A stretch of DNA of 64,000 nt from contig CAMAWH010000012.1 in NCBI GenBank assembly GCA_945861635.1, forward strand, positions 1 to 64,000, in the 5' to 3' direction. The notes beneath the pieces are model-generated. The model searched no databases and was not told where the DNA came from. It saw nothing but the letters and a program-made list of their open reading frames with translations. This DNA is from Klebsiella pneumoniae (GTDB lineage: Bacteria; Myxococcota_A; UBA796; SXON01). Position numbers and translations under genes: made by a program. Position 1 is the stretch's first letter, and each line of letters opens with the position of its first letter. Shown piece by piece: positions 33,678-43,610 of this stretch.

Positions 33678-36427
33678 ACCGACAACCCTTTCCATACCCG
33701 CTCCGGCCGAATCGGAAGATCCGTCGGACGCCAGCCCGTCGCATGGCGAATCGCGTTTGCGATGGACGGTGACGCCGGACACGTCGCGACCTCCGACATG
33801 CCGATCGAGCCGCCTTCGGCGTGCTCAAAAACGTACGGCGCGAAGTACACATCGATCGGCGGAACGTCCCCCATGCCGGGAATCCGATAGTCCTCGAGTC
33901 CTTGCGTCAGCACGCGGCCCACGTTTGGGCAGAGGCGACGCTCCTCGTGCAGCGCGTACCCGATGCCCTGGATGACCGCGCCGCGCAACTGGGAGGCCGC
34001 CAGCTCCGGAGCGACAACCTTTCCGCAAGCGACACCAATCCACGCTTTGCTCACAACCGCCCGTCCGAGCCGGGTATCGACGACGACCTCACTCACCTGC
34101 ACCGCCGCCCCCAGCGCTTTTCCCGCCGCCGTCCCGGAGATGACGAACGGAATATACCAGCCGCCTTCATCGGTTTTCCGACGTCCGATGGCTTCCATCC
34201 GCGGAAGCGCGGCGAGCACTTCGGACCACGGCACGACCGCGCCGCCAACCTTTAGTCCTCCTGGCACCGGGACTACCGGGCTCACCTTGCGTGTGCGCGA
34301 CCACGCCTTCGCCAGCGCCGCCGCGAGTTGGCGCGCCGCGTCCGCCGCCGCCGGCCCGATCGATGCGGTCGTGCGGCTTCCGGCGGTCAGGCACCCGGTT
34401 GGCGCATCACTATCGCCCACGCGCACGGTGATGTCGGAGGGCTGGACGCCAAGCTCCGCCGCCACGATGCGGGCGAGAACGGTGCGGGTGCCGTTTCCGA
34501 TGTCCTGCGCGCCGGACTCCGCCAGCCAGCCGTCCGGCGACGACGTCAGCCGCAACTCCACGGTGGGCGCCACAAAGTAGAACCACGACGCACCCGCGAT
34601 GCCGACGCCGCGACGATACCGGCCGGTGTCGCCACCGCCGCGATCCTTCCACATCGGCAAGGCGGACGCTGCGTCGTAGAGCTGGTTGCGCCCCGGATTC
34701 GGGTCCCACTTGCGACGCAGGTCGATGGGGTCCATCGTCAAGGCGCGCGCCACCTCATCCACCGCGCTCTCCATCGCAAAGAAAATGGGCGGACCGCCCG
34801 GCCCGCGCATCGGCTTGCTCGGCGCGGCGTGACTGACGACGTCGTAATCGGCGAGGTCCTTCGACGCGTGCGGGTAGATGAGGCGCAAAAGGAACGTCGA
34901 GGAATTCCCCACAGCGATGCCGGTGTCTGCCTTCGCGGCAACCGTCATGCCGGCGAGGGATCCGTCCGCCCCGGCGCCAAGGTGGATGTCTACTTCCTGC
35001 GCCGGTCGGTACCCGCCGACCGCCATCTCCTCCGCGCGATCGAGCACCAGCCGCACCGGCGCCCCCGCGACACGTGCCAGGTCAATCGCGATGCGCGTGA
35101 TCGGCTCCACACCTGCCTTGCTGCCGAATCCGCCGCCCACATACGACGCGATGACGCGAACGTTGGACGCCTTCAGCTTCCAGCGCTCGGCGATGTCCTC
35201 TGCCAGCGCGGTCACGCCCTGCGTGCTGCACCACACCGTCAACTTGTCCCCATCCTCTCCACCCAATTCCCACAGCGCGACGGCGGCATGCGGCTCCAGC
35301 GGCGTGTGAGACTGGCCACCTGTGCGGTAGCGGCCCACATGGCGCACGGGCGCACTTGCGACGACGCCCGCCGCGCCCTTCGACTTCAGGAACACGTCGG
35401 TGTGCATCGGACCGCGGACGTTTCCGATCCAGGCGGCCGACAGATACGGACCTTCCGACGCCGATGGTTGCCCGCCCCCGCCGTCCGGATACACCAACTC
35501 CGCGCCAGCCTTCCGTGCGCCATCGATCCCCACGGCAGCGGGCAACACGTCGTAGTTGATGCCCACGCGCAACATCGCAGCGGTGGCCGCAGCCCGATCG
35601 ACCGCCGCAATCGCCACGACCTCCTGACCGGCGAAACGGACCTTTGCACCCGTGGACACGAGCTGAATTACCGCCTTCACCCCAGGCGAAGATCGAGCGG
35701 CCGCCACGTCGAGCCCGCGGATTCGCGCGTGGGCGTGCGGCGAGCGCAGAACCCGCGCCTCCAACATACCCGGCAGGCGCACATCCACCGTATACGTCGC
35801 CTTTCCCGTCACTTTTTCTGGACCATCCACGCGGGGAATCGCGTGCCCGGGCGCCTCGAATCGGCCCGCGCACGCACCCGCGACCGCAAGGAAGATCGCT
35901 TCATACGCTCCGCACCGGCAGAGGTGGCCACCGAGCGCCGCCGCAATCTCGGCGCGTGAAGGCTCCGAGGCGCCCTTCTCCTTGCGCCAACGATCGTAGA
36001 AGGCAACGCTCTCCGTCACAAAACCGGGCGTACAGTAGCCGCACTGGAGCGCATCCTCAGCCAGGAAAGCGCGCTGTATCGGGTGATCGACGATGGCCTC
36101 GATCGTACCGACGCTGCGGCCCTCCAACGCGCTTGCAGGCATCAGGCAGCTTACGACGGGGACGCCGTCCACCGTGATGGCGCAGGCGCCGCACGCGCCG
36201 TGACCGCACCCCTCCTTCGCGCCGGTGAGACCCAAACGCTCGCGCACCACCGTCAGCGCAGTTTCGTCATCGACCAGCGGGGGCGAATGCGCTCGACCAT
36301 TCACGGTTACGTTCACGACGGAAACGGGTGGATTTTCCGCAGCAGCGGCCCCGTTCACAAACGGCACAGCAATGCCCGACCCCGCAATTGTTCCCAAGAA
36401 TCCGCGCCGCGTCCAACCACCTGCCAC
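33674..36427 (-). CDS. Tat-exported fused 2Fe-2S and molybdopterin subunits of a xanthine-dehydrogenase-family oxidoreductase
   Basis: 917 residues from a GTG with AAGGAG 5 bases upstream. A twin-arginine signal (Thr-Arg7-Arg8-Gly-Phe-Leu-Gly, hydrophobic core to ~29) precedes a 2Fe-2S domain with Cys74, 79, 82, 94 and a second cluster domain with Cys129, 132, 170, 172. The molybdopterin domain follows, with Gly-Gly-Gly-Phe-Gly-Ser-Lys, Arg-Gly-Pro-Gly-Gly, Gln-Gly and a near-C-terminal Ser-Glu-Val-Ala-Thr-Cys-Pro...Ala-Asn-Ala-Ile. Its Glu sits where the catalytic base is expected. Small and large subunits are usually separate genes, so this is a fusion. Substrate unknown (aldehyde or N-heterocycle). 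The FAD subunit lacks its own signal and may be exported with it. Confidence 0.92.
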   Translation of the reverse strand: MAGGWTRRGFLGTIAGSGIAVPFVNGAAAAENPPVSVVNVTVNGRAHSPPLVDDETALTVVRERLGLTGAKEGCGHGACGACAITVDGVPVVSCLMPASALEGRSVGTIEAIVDHPIQRAFLAEDALQCGYCTPGFVTESVAFYDRWRKEKGASEPSRAEIAAALGGHLCRCGAYEAIFLAVAGACAGRFEAPGHAIPRVDGPEKVTGKATYTVDVRLPGMLEARVLRSPHAHARIRGLDVAAARSSPGVKAVIQLVSTGAKVRFAGQEVVAIAAVDRAAATAAMLRVGINYDVLPAAVGIDGARKAGAELVYPDGGGGQPSASEGPYLSAAWIGNVRGPMHTDVFLKSKGAAGVVASAPVRHVGRYRTGGQSHTPLEPHAAVALWELGGEDGDKLTVWCSTQGVTALAEDIAERWKLKASNVRVIASYVGGGFGSKAGVEPITRIAIDLARVAGAPVRLVLDRAEEMAVGGYRPAQEVDIHLGAGADGSLAGMTVAAKADTGIAVGNSSTFLLRLIYPHASKDLADYDVVSHAAPSKPMRGPGGPPIFFAMESAVDEVARALTMDPIDLRRKWDPNPGRNQLYDAASALPMWKDRGGGDTGRYRRGVGIAGASWFYFVAPTVELRLTSSPDGWLAESGAQDIGNGTRTVLARIVAAELGVQPSDITVRVGDSDAPTGCLTAGSRTTASIGPAAADAARQLAAALAKAWSRTRKVSPVVPVPGGLKVGGAVVPWSEVLAALPRMEAIGRRKTDEGGWYIPFVISGTAAGKALGAAVQVSEVVVDTRLGRAVVSKAWIGVACGKVVAPELAASQLRGAVIQGIGYALHEERRLCPNVGRVLTQGLEDYRIPGMGDVPPIDVYFAPYVFEHAEGGSIGMSEVATCPASPSIANAIRHATGWRPTDLPIRPERVWKGLSV

Positions 36428-36478
36428 GACTGCTCCTTCTATGCTTGCCCATCCGATGGTAACGTCCCTCGTCGCGCC

Positions 36479-37528
36479 ATGTCGTTCCTCGCCCTCGTCG
36501 TGCTGTTGTGCTCCTTCCTTTCGCCCGCCCACGCGGACGAGCCGGCCACCGGCATCCTGAAGGTCAAGGCCACGGCGCCCAGCGCAGAGGTGTTTCTCGA
36601 CGGGGCAAGCATCGGGCAGGCGCCGCTCACGAAATACATCGCGGTCGGCCCCCACAAATTGCGAATCATCGCGGACAATTTCGATCCGTTCGTTCGCACC
36701 TTGGACGTTCAGGCCGACAAGACCCTGGACGTTTCGGCCTCGATGGTCGCCGGCGCGGGGACCATTGAATTTACCGGCCCCAAAGGCACCTCGCTGGCGT
36801 TCGGCGGTGCGACGTACCCGCTGCCCACGCGCGTTCCGGCGCCGAAGGTCGGCACGCACGAATGGAAGGCATCGGCCCCGGGATTCGAAGAAGGAAGCGG
36901 GAAGATCGAGTTCGCGGCTGGGAAGAACTACCTGATGGAGGTGCGGCTCGAATCGTCGTCCGGAGTGGTCGCGGTCAAATCGACGCCACCCGGCGCAACG
37001 CTGCTGCTCGATGGCATCGACGTGGGGACCACACCGTGGAAGGGCAAGGATATCCCACTTGGAAAGCACGCTATTTCCCTCGCGATGGACGGGTACGCCG
37101 CCTCCTACCGGTCCATCGACACGACGGCTGGCACACGCGGCGAACTCACCGTGGGGCTCCAGAAGAAGGGCGCGACGTTGGTGGTCACGACGGGCGGAAA
37201 CGACGCAAGTGTGTATGTCAACGACAACAAGGTTGGCACTGGCGCTACCGTCACTGCGGGGCCGATTGAGCGCGGCCGCGCACGCGTCCGCGTGCAGAAC
37301 GGGGAGCATTCCGTGGAAACATCGCTCTCCCTGCCCGCCGCCGGGACGATGGCCATCCGTGTTTCCGGGTCGGAACTGGTCGAGCGCAAGCCGCTCATGG
37401 CGAGATGGGGGTTCTGGGTCGCAATTGCGGGCGGGGCCGCTGCGGGCGTGGCCGTCGCCGCGGTTGCCGCCATCGAATCCGAACCTCCCCCGCTCCCGAC
37501 GGGAGCTTCCGTGGTGACCCTGCCATGA
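36479..37528 (+). CDS. PEGA-domain membrane protein
   Basis: 349 residues. Signal peptide (~1-18, Ala-His-Ala cleavage). At least two PEGA domains are clear (~25-85 and ~160-225), each with Ala-x-Val-Phe/Leu-Leu-Asp-Gly, a Pro-Leu/Pro-Trp turn and a Gly-x-His/His-Ala strand, and one or two weaker beta repeats lie between and after. A C-terminal hydrophobic helix (~305-328) is followed by an acidic/Pro tail. The TGA overlaps the ATG of the giant repeat lipoprotein (ATGA), so the pair is co-translated and may form one surface assembly. It is divergent from the xdh operon with 51 bases between starts. Confidence 0.9.
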   Translation: MSFLALVVLLCSFLSPAHADEPATGILKVKATAPSAEVFLDGASIGQAPLTKYIAVGPHKLRIIADNFDPFVRTLDVQADKTLDVSASMVAGAGTIEFTGPKGTSLAFGGATYPLPTRVPAPKVGTHEWKASAPGFEEGSGKIEFAAGKNYLMEVRLESSSGVVAVKSTPPGATLLLDGIDVGTTPWKGKDIPLGKHAISLAMDGYAASYRSIDTTAGTRGELTVGLQKKGATLVVTTGGNDASVYVNDNKVGTGATVTAGPIERGRARVRVQNGEHSVETSLSLPAAGTMAIRVSGSELVERKPLMARWGFWVAIAGGAAAGVAVAAVAAIESEPPPLPTGASVVTLP

Positions 37529-40500
37529 CGCTGCTCCTGCTCGCCGGGCTCCTGCCGGGGATCCTCACCGGGTGTGCCGGAACGGTCGATGATCGTACCG
37601 CCATCATCGTGGAATTCGACGCCACCGACGTGCTCTCCGTCGCGGACGACTTCACGCTCATCGTGGACCCCACCGATCCCTATGAAACGACCGACGATGC
37701 GTGCCTGTCCGACTGGGTGCTCGACGATGTCGAGGTTGAATGCGGCATCAGCGTAACGCGCACGGACGACGGCCTCGCCTCCATCGAGCTGCACCCCGGA
37801 GAAAACACCAGCGACTTCTCGCTCCGACTGTTCGGGTTTGCCGACGACCAGCAGACCGCAACGAGTGATGCGTACGGCCCGATTGCGTGGAAGTCGGGTG
37901 CGGTCCAACACATCCGCATCGCAGGTTCGCCGCTCGAAACGGCGATCACGGGGTGCACCGATCGAGTGGACAACGACGAGGACGGCTGGCACGATGACGC
38001 CGATCCCGACTGTATGGCCGGGGGCACGGAAGAGATCGGCTTCGGCACAGGAGAATGCAACGACGGCGTCGATAACGACGGCGACGCAAAGGTGGACGCC
38101 GCGGACGGCTCGTGCCAGTACGCACTCGACCTGTACGAGGTGGAACCGTGCTCCGATGGCCTCGATAATGATGGCGATACGTGGGCCGACGCCGAGGATC
38201 CAGACTGCGCTTCCGGCATCGAGGAGCTGGGCTACGGCACGACAGAATGCAACAACGGTGACGACGACGACGGCGATCACAAAACCGACGCCGACGACGC
38301 CCAGTGCCGGGATGCGAACGACGATCTGGAGGCGGCGCTCGCGTGTGAAAATAGCCGGGACGATGACGCCGATGGCTGGATCGACGAGGAAGATCCCGAC
38401 TGCGCGGCGGTGGACGACGAAGTTGGATTCGGGGACTCACTGTGCAATGACGGGGCCGACAACGAAGGAGATGGAGAAGTCGACGCGGACGACCCGAGCT
38501 GCGCCGATGCGTACGACGAATCTGAGCTCAACCGGTGTGAGGACGGCGCTGATAATGATGGGGATACCTGGACCGATACCGATGACGCGGGTTGTACAAA
38601 CGCCGTGGATGACGACGAAGGGGCGTTCGAATTCATCGCGGACTGCTCGGACGGTGCCGACAACGATGGAGATGGCAACGTCGACGGCCTCGATGGCGAT
38701 TGCACCGAGCCGGCCGACACATCCGAAACGAGCGAATGCGCCGACACGTACGACAACGATGGGGATGGCTACGCGGACGCGGACGACCCCGACTGCGCCG
38801 ACGGTCTGTACGAAGTGTCCTTCGGTCGCCCGGAATGCAACGACGGGTTCGATGACGACGGGGACGGCACGACCGACGCCTACGACCCCGACTGCACCGA
38901 CGCGCTCGATGAGTCCGAAACCGGCGCATGCGGAGATGGGCTCGATGGCGACGGTGACGGTTGGCTGGACGCAGACGATCCCGACTGCACCTCCGGCCTC
39001 GACGAAATCGGCCTCGGCACAACGGATTGCAACGACGGGCTCGACAACGACGGAGACCTCGCCATCGACTCCGTGGACGCGGCCTGCGCCACCGCCCTGA
39101 CGACGAGCGAGCGTCTCGGATGTGAGAACGGTTCCGACGACGACGCCGACGGCTGGATCGACGCGGACGACCCGGATTGTGACGCCGGAACGACGGAAGT
39201 TGGCGTCGGCCTGACCCAGTGCAACAACGGCGTGGACGACGGAGATGGAGACGCGCTGGCCGACGCTGAGGACCCCGACTGCTACGACGCCTCCGATGAC
39301 ATCGAAGCGACGTACGCCTGCGCGGACTACCTCGACAACGACGGAGACGGCTGGACCGATCTCGACGACCCCGCCTGCGCAACGAGCACGACGGCGTCCG
39401 AAGATCCTGCATCCAGCTCCTACAAGTGCAACAACGGCACCGACGACGACGACGACGGGCTGATCGACGCCAACGATCCCGGTTGCGCAAACGGCGCGGA
39501 CATCCTCGAAGACGACGCCGTCACGGGCTGCACCGACGGCCTGGACCTCGACTCCGACGGGTACATCGACGACGCGGACCCGGATTGCCTCACCGGCACC
39601 AGCGAAGCGGGATTCGACACCCGCTACGCCTGTAATAATAGCATTGACGACGACGGCGATGGTGACAAGGACAGCCACGACGCCGATTGCGTCGATGCGT
39701 TCGACACGATCGAGGATGCCGCAAGCACCGAATGTGTGGATGGCGGGGACAACGACGGGGACGGATGGAGTGACGCCGCCGACCCGGATTGTACAGCGGG
39801 AACCACGGAAGTGGGCGATGGCTCGGACGTCTGCAACAACGGCGCCGATGACGACGGAGATGGCAGCGTGGACGCGGCCGATATCGGCTGTGCGAGCGCC
39901 ACGGACGGCAGTGAGGCCGACCCAACCGGCAATTGCACGAACGGGTCGGACGACGACGCCGACGGGTGGAAAGACGCGGATGATCCCAACTGCGCGGCCG
40001 GAACCAGCGAGTCGGGATTCGGCACAGACCCGTGCAACGACGCCGAGGACGACGACGGGGATGGCTATATCGACGCACTGGACGTCGGCTGCGCCGATGC
40101 CGCCGATACGAACGAAGATGAGACGGCCGACGACTGTGACAACGGCGCGGACGACGATGGCGATGGGTGGGTCGATGACGACGACGAGGACTGCGGAGTC
40201 ACGGGAGATGAAACCGGCACCGGAAGCCGCGCGTGTGACAACGGCACGGACGACGACGGGGATGGCACGGTAGACGCCGCCGACCCGGACTGCGCTGTCG
40301 GCTGGGATGACGACGAAGCGTCCGGCCCCGACGACTGTGACGACGCGCTTGACGACGACGGCGATGGTTGGGCCGATGACGCTGATCCTGACTGTGTGAC
40401 GGAGGGGAACGAGCTCGGTTTCCTTACGACGCAATGCAACGACGGAAGCGATAACGACGCCGATGGGGACGCCGATGCCGACGACCCTGATTGCGCGGAC

Positions 40501-41760
40501 GCGTACGACGTCGATGAGGCGGCGGCGAGCACAAGCTGCGAGGATGGCACGGACGACGACGACGATGGCTGGGTCGATGACGACGACGCGGACTGCATCT
40601 CCGGGGGCGACGAGGGAGAGGGATACGACGCCAGCGCCTGCTCCAACGGAGTCGACGACGACGAGGACGGCGATGCCGACGCCGACGACACCGACTGCGC
40701 GGACGGGTGGGACAATGACGAATCCGGCGGCGCGACGGACTGCGCCGATGGCGTGGACGACGACGGGGATGGCTGGATCGACGCCGACGATCTCGATTGT
40801 GACGCCAGCGGCTACTCTGGAACGGCCTGCAACGACGGCCTCGACAACGACGGCGATGCGCTGGCGGACGCCGACGATCCGGGCTGCGCCGACGCCAGCG
40901 ACCCCGTGGAGACCGATACCGTCGCGGAGTGTGACGACGGAGCGGACAACGACGGCGATGGGTGGAAGGACCTGGCCGATCCGGACTGTGTGAGCATGGC
41001 CGCCGAGTCTGGCGCGGTCGGAGTCGCCGCGTGCAACAACGGCGCAGATGACGACGGGGACGCCCTGACCGACGCAAACGACCCCGATTGCGCGGACGCC
41101 AACGACAACGAAGAGGCGACGATCGGCGCGGGCGGCACGGACTGCACCGATGGCATCGATGACGACGGGGATGGCTGGATCGACTTCGACGACCCCGACT
41201 GCCTCTGGCTCGACGCGGAAGAGGGCTACGACATCAGCTTCGTCTGCAATAACGCCGATGACGACGATGCGGACACGCTGACCGATGCCGACGATCCGGG
41301 CTGCGAAACGGCGCTGGACGGAGATGAAACGCACACGCCCGAGTGTGCCGACGGGGCCGACAACGATGGGGATGGCTGGATCGATCTCGACGACGATGCC
41401 TGCCCGACGGTGGACACGCTCTTCGAGGACAACGGCGTTGGCACAAGTGTTTGCAACAACGGCGTGGACGACGACGGCGATGGACTTGCGGACGCCGACG
41501 ATTACGGGTGCGTGGACGCGTATGACGTCGATGAGGTGGACCCGGCAACCGCCTGCAACGACGGACTCGACAACGACGAAGATGGCTGGACCGACACCGA
41601 GGACCCCTCGTGCCCCACCCCGGTCACCGACGGCGATAACGACGGGTACACCGACGCCTACCAGTGCAACGACGGCATCGACAATGACGGTCCGGACGGC
41701 AAAACCGACGCCGACGACCCGGGCTGCCGCTCGGCCTACGACAACAGCGAGTATCGCTGA
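37525..41760 (+). CDS. Giant lipoprotein with 38 Cys/Asp-rich repeats
   Basis: 1411 residues. Signal with lipobox Leu-Thr-Gly-Cys (Cys ~17), then a beta-rich N-terminal domain (~20-143). From residue 144 to the end it is 38 consecutive units of about 31-37 residues. Each unit has Cys-x-x-x-x-Asp-Asn/Asp-Asp-Gly-Asp-Gly, an Asp-x-x-Asp/Ala-Asp-Pro and a closing Asp-Cys, so two Cys per unit. Odd and even units alternate (Gly-Trp then Cys-Asn-Asp-Gly), giving about 19 pairs. The Asp-x-Asp-x-Asp-Gly loops resemble EF-hand or thrombospondin-type-3 calcium loops. The predicted charge is very negative. A calcium-stiffened surface fibre is likely by analogy, not shown. Confidence 0.9.
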   Translation: MTLLLLAGLLPGILTGCAGTVDDRTAIIVEFDATDVLSVADDFTLIVDPTDPYETTDDACLSDWVLDDVEVECGISVTRTDDGLASIELHPGENTSDFSLRLFGFADDQQTATSDAYGPIAWKSGAVQHIRIAGSPLETAITGCTDRVDNDEDGWHDDADPDCMAGGTEEIGFGTGECNDGVDNDGDAKVDAADGSCQYALDLYEVEPCSDGLDNDGDTWADAEDPDCASGIEELGYGTTECNNGDDDDGDHKTDADDAQCRDANDDLEAALACENSRDDDADGWIDEEDPDCAAVDDEVGFGDSLCNDGADNEGDGEVDADDPSCADAYDESELNRCEDGADNDGDTWTDTDDAGCTNAVDDDEGAFEFIADCSDGADNDGDGNVDGLDGDCTEPADTSETSECADTYDNDGDGYADADDPDCADGLYEVSFGRPECNDGFDDDGDGTTDAYDPDCTDALDESETGACGDGLDGDGDGWLDADDPDCTSGLDEIGLGTTDCNDGLDNDGDLAIDSVDAACATALTTSERLGCENGSDDDADGWIDADDPDCDAGTTEVGVGLTQCNNGVDDGDGDALADAEDPDCYDASDDIEATYACADYLDNDGDGWTDLDDPACATSTTASEDPASSSYKCNNGTDDDDDGLIDANDPGCANGADILEDDAVTGCTDGLDLDSDGYIDDADPDCLTGTSEAGFDTRYACNNSIDDDGDGDKDSHDADCVDAFDTIEDAASTECVDGGDNDGDGWSDAADPDCTAGTTEVGDGSDVCNNGADDDGDGSVDAADIGCASATDGSEADPTGNCTNGSDDDADGWKDADDPNCAAGTSESGFGTDPCNDAEDDDGDGYIDALDVGCADAADTNEDETADDCDNGADDDGDGWVDDDDEDCGVTGDETGTGSRACDNGTDDDGDGTVDAADPDCAVGWDDDEASGPDDCDDALDDDGDGWADDADPDCVTEGNELGFLTTQCNDGSDNDADGDADADDPDCADAYDVDEAAASTSCEDGTDDDDDGWVDDDDADCISGGDEGEGYDASACSNGVDDDEDGDADADDTDCADGWDNDESGGATDCADGVDDDGDGWIDADDLDCDASGYSGTACNDGLDNDGDALADADDPGCADASDPVETDTVAECDDGADNDGDGWKDLADPDCVSMAAESGAVGVAACNNGADDDGDALTDANDPDCADANDNEEATIGAGGTDCTDGIDDDGDGWIDFDDPDCLWLDAEEGYDISFVCNNADDDDADTLTDADDPGCETALDGDETHTPECADGADNDGDGWIDLDDDACPTVDTLFEDNGVGTSVCNNGVDDDGDGLADADDYGCVDAYDVDEVDPATACNDGLDNDEDGWTDTEDPSCPTPVTDGDNDGYTDAYQCNDGIDNDGPDGKTDADDPGCRSAYDNSEYR
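37954..41757 (+). repeat. Coding repeat array of the giant lipoprotein
   Basis: 38 units of roughly 93-111 bases, in two alternating classes, with strong GAYGGNGAY runs. Units are diverged at the DNA level, so the array is old rather than freshly amplified. Confidence 0.85.
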
Positions 41761-41804
41761 CGGCGAGTGACGCGGGTTAGGGGGCCGCCACCCACGGAAC
41801 GCCG

Positions 41805-43583
41805 ATGTTGAAGTCCGCCCGCCGCACCCACACCTGCGGCGAACTCCGCCCCGAAAATGCAGGCCAGCGCGTGATCATTCAGGGGTGGGCGCAGAACGCC
41901 CGCGACATGGGCGGCGTGGTTTTCGTGACGCTTCGCGATCGTTCCGGGGTGGTGCAGGTCGTGTGTGACGAGCGTTCGCCGGCGGCGGCGCGCGCCGACG
42001 CCGCCGCCGTTCACCTGGAGTACGTGGTCGAAGTGGAGGGCGTGGTCGCCCTGCGGCAATCGCCGAACCCAAAGTTGGCAACCGGCATGATTGAGGTCGT
42101 GGCGGACGCGATCCGCGTGCTGTCGCGCACCCCTCCCCTTCCCTTCTCCATCGAAGGTCACATCTCCGCGAACGAGGACCTACGCCTGCAGTACCGCTAC
42201 CTCGACCTGCGCCGACCGGAGGTGCAGAAGAATCTTGTCGCCCGCCACCGAGCCGCGATGGCGGTACGGAAATTCATGGATGGTGAAGGATTCATCGAAG
42301 TCGAAACGCCGATTCTGACGAAGGCGACCCCCGAAGGCGCGCGCGACTACCTCGTGCCGAGCCGCGTCCACCCGGGCCAGTGGTACGCGCTTCCGCAGAG
42401 CCCGCAGATCTTCAAGCAGATCCTGATGGTTGCCGGCATGGACCGGTACTTCCAGATCGTCAAATGCTTCCGCGACGAGGACCTCCGTGCCGACCGCCAG
42501 CCGGAGTTCACACAGATCGATATCGAGATCAGCTTTGCCACCCGTGAAGTCGTCATGGAGCTTGCTACCGCCTTGGTAAGGGTCCTGTGGAAGGAGATCT
42601 GCGGATACGACGTCCCGGAGATTTCCGTGATCTCGTACACCGAGTCGATTCGTCGCTTCGGCGTGGATGCTCCCGATACGCGGTTTGGCATGGAACTGAC
42701 GGAGGTGAGCGGTGTGGTCTCCGGAACAGAGTTCGCCGTGATTCGTACTTTGTTGGAGGGAGGCGGCATTGCCAAGTGTTTCGTCGTCCGCGGCGGCGGC
42801 GCGGACGGACCCACCGCTGTGAGTCGTAAGCAGCTCGACGCGTGGACACTGTTCGTCAAGCGTTACGGAATGGGCGGCCTGCTGTACGGAAAGGTAGGTA
42901 CACCCTGGACAGGACCGTTGGCGAAGTTGTCGGAAGCGGAACAATCTGCGCTCGCGGTGGCGAGCGACGCGGTGCCGGGTGACCTGATCATTCTCGGCGC
43001 GGGACAGGCCGGGCACGTCAATCCGGGACTTGGGAAGCTCCGGGCCGCTGCGGCCAAGGAGATCGGCATCGTCCCCGCAGGGTTTTCCTTCGTGTGGGTC
43101 GTGGACTTCCCCAGCTTCGAGAAGGACGCCGAGAGTGGCCGTTGGATGGCGGTTCATCATCCCTTCACCTCTCCGCGTCCCGAGCACCTGCACCTGCTGG
43201 GGGCGGGTCGTGAGGGAGAAATGTTGGCTGACGCCTACGACATGGTGTGCAACGGGTACGAAATCGGCGGGGGAAGCATCCGCATTCACGATCCCGACGT
43301 CCAAGCAAAGGTATTTACCGCGCTGGGCATGTCGGATGCGGACGCGCAGCAGAAGTTTGGGTTTCTGCTGGACGCCCTTCGGCATGGCGCCCCCCCGCAC
43401 GGCGGCCTTGCATTCGGGTTCGACCGCATCATCATGCTCTTGTGTGGCACCGAAAATATCCGGGATGTCATTGCTTTCCCCAAGACAACAAGCGCGCAGG
43501 ACATCATGTCGGGCGCGCCCAGCCCGGTGGATCCGGCGCAACTTGGGGAATTGCACGTCCGGAACGTCGAGCGGCCGAATTGA
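41805..43583 (+). CDS. aspS: Aspartyl-tRNA synthetase
   Basis: 592 residues, the normal length for bacterial AspRS with GAD domain. N-terminal OB-fold anticodon-binding domain (Gly-Trp-Ala-Gln-Asn-Ala-Arg-Asp-Met-Gly-Gly and Leu-Arg-Asp-Arg-Ser-Gly). Class II motif 1 lies around residue 160, motif 2 around 220 (Cys-Phe-Arg-Asp-Glu-Asp-Leu-Arg-Ala-Asp-Arg-Gln-Pro-Glu-Phe), a GAD insertion at ~300-420, and motif 3 near 540 (Gly-Leu-Ala-Phe-Gly-Phe-Asp-Arg). It charges tRNA-Asp. The residue that is usually Leu in Asp-specific and His in non-discriminating enzymes (Arg-Asp-x-Gly) is Met here, so specificity is unclear. Confidence 0.97.
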   Translation: MLKSARRTHTCGELRPENAGQRVIIQGWAQNARDMGGVVFVTLRDRSGVVQVVCDERSPAAARADAAAVHLEYVVEVEGVVALRQSPNPKLATGMIEVVADAIRVLSRTPPLPFSIEGHISANEDLRLQYRYLDLRRPEVQKNLVARHRAAMAVRKFMDGEGFIEVETPILTKATPEGARDYLVPSRVHPGQWYALPQSPQIFKQILMVAGMDRYFQIVKCFRDEDLRADRQPEFTQIDIEISFATREVVMELATALVRVLWKEICGYDVPEISVISYTESIRRFGVDAPDTRFGMELTEVSGVVSGTEFAVIRTLLEGGGIAKCFVVRGGGADGPTAVSRKQLDAWTLFVKRYGMGGLLYGKVGTPWTGPLAKLSEAEQSALAVASDAVPGDLIILGAGQAGHVNPGLGKLRAAAAKEIGIVPAGFSFVWVVDFPSFEKDAESGRWMAVHHPFTSPRPEHLHLLGAGREGEMLADAYDMVCNGYEIGGGSIRIHDPDVQAKVFTALGMSDADAQQKFGFLLDALRHGAPPHGGLAFGFDRIIMLLCGTENIRDVIAFPKTTSAQDIMSGAPSPVDPAQLGELHVRNVERPN

Positions 43584-43610
43584 CGGGGTGAGTCGCCGGC
43601 CCGGCCGCCG

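Noticed and set aside
38437-41334. 965-codon open frame on the minus strand, Val/Ile/Arg-rich
   Set aside because: Mirror of the Asp/Cys repeat gene (GAC reads as GTC on the other strand); no independent features.
37954-41757. Long regularly spaced repeats, considered as a CRISPR array
   Set aside because: The units are in-frame protein repeats with gradual divergence and no constant repeat/variable spacer structure; no cas genes nearby.
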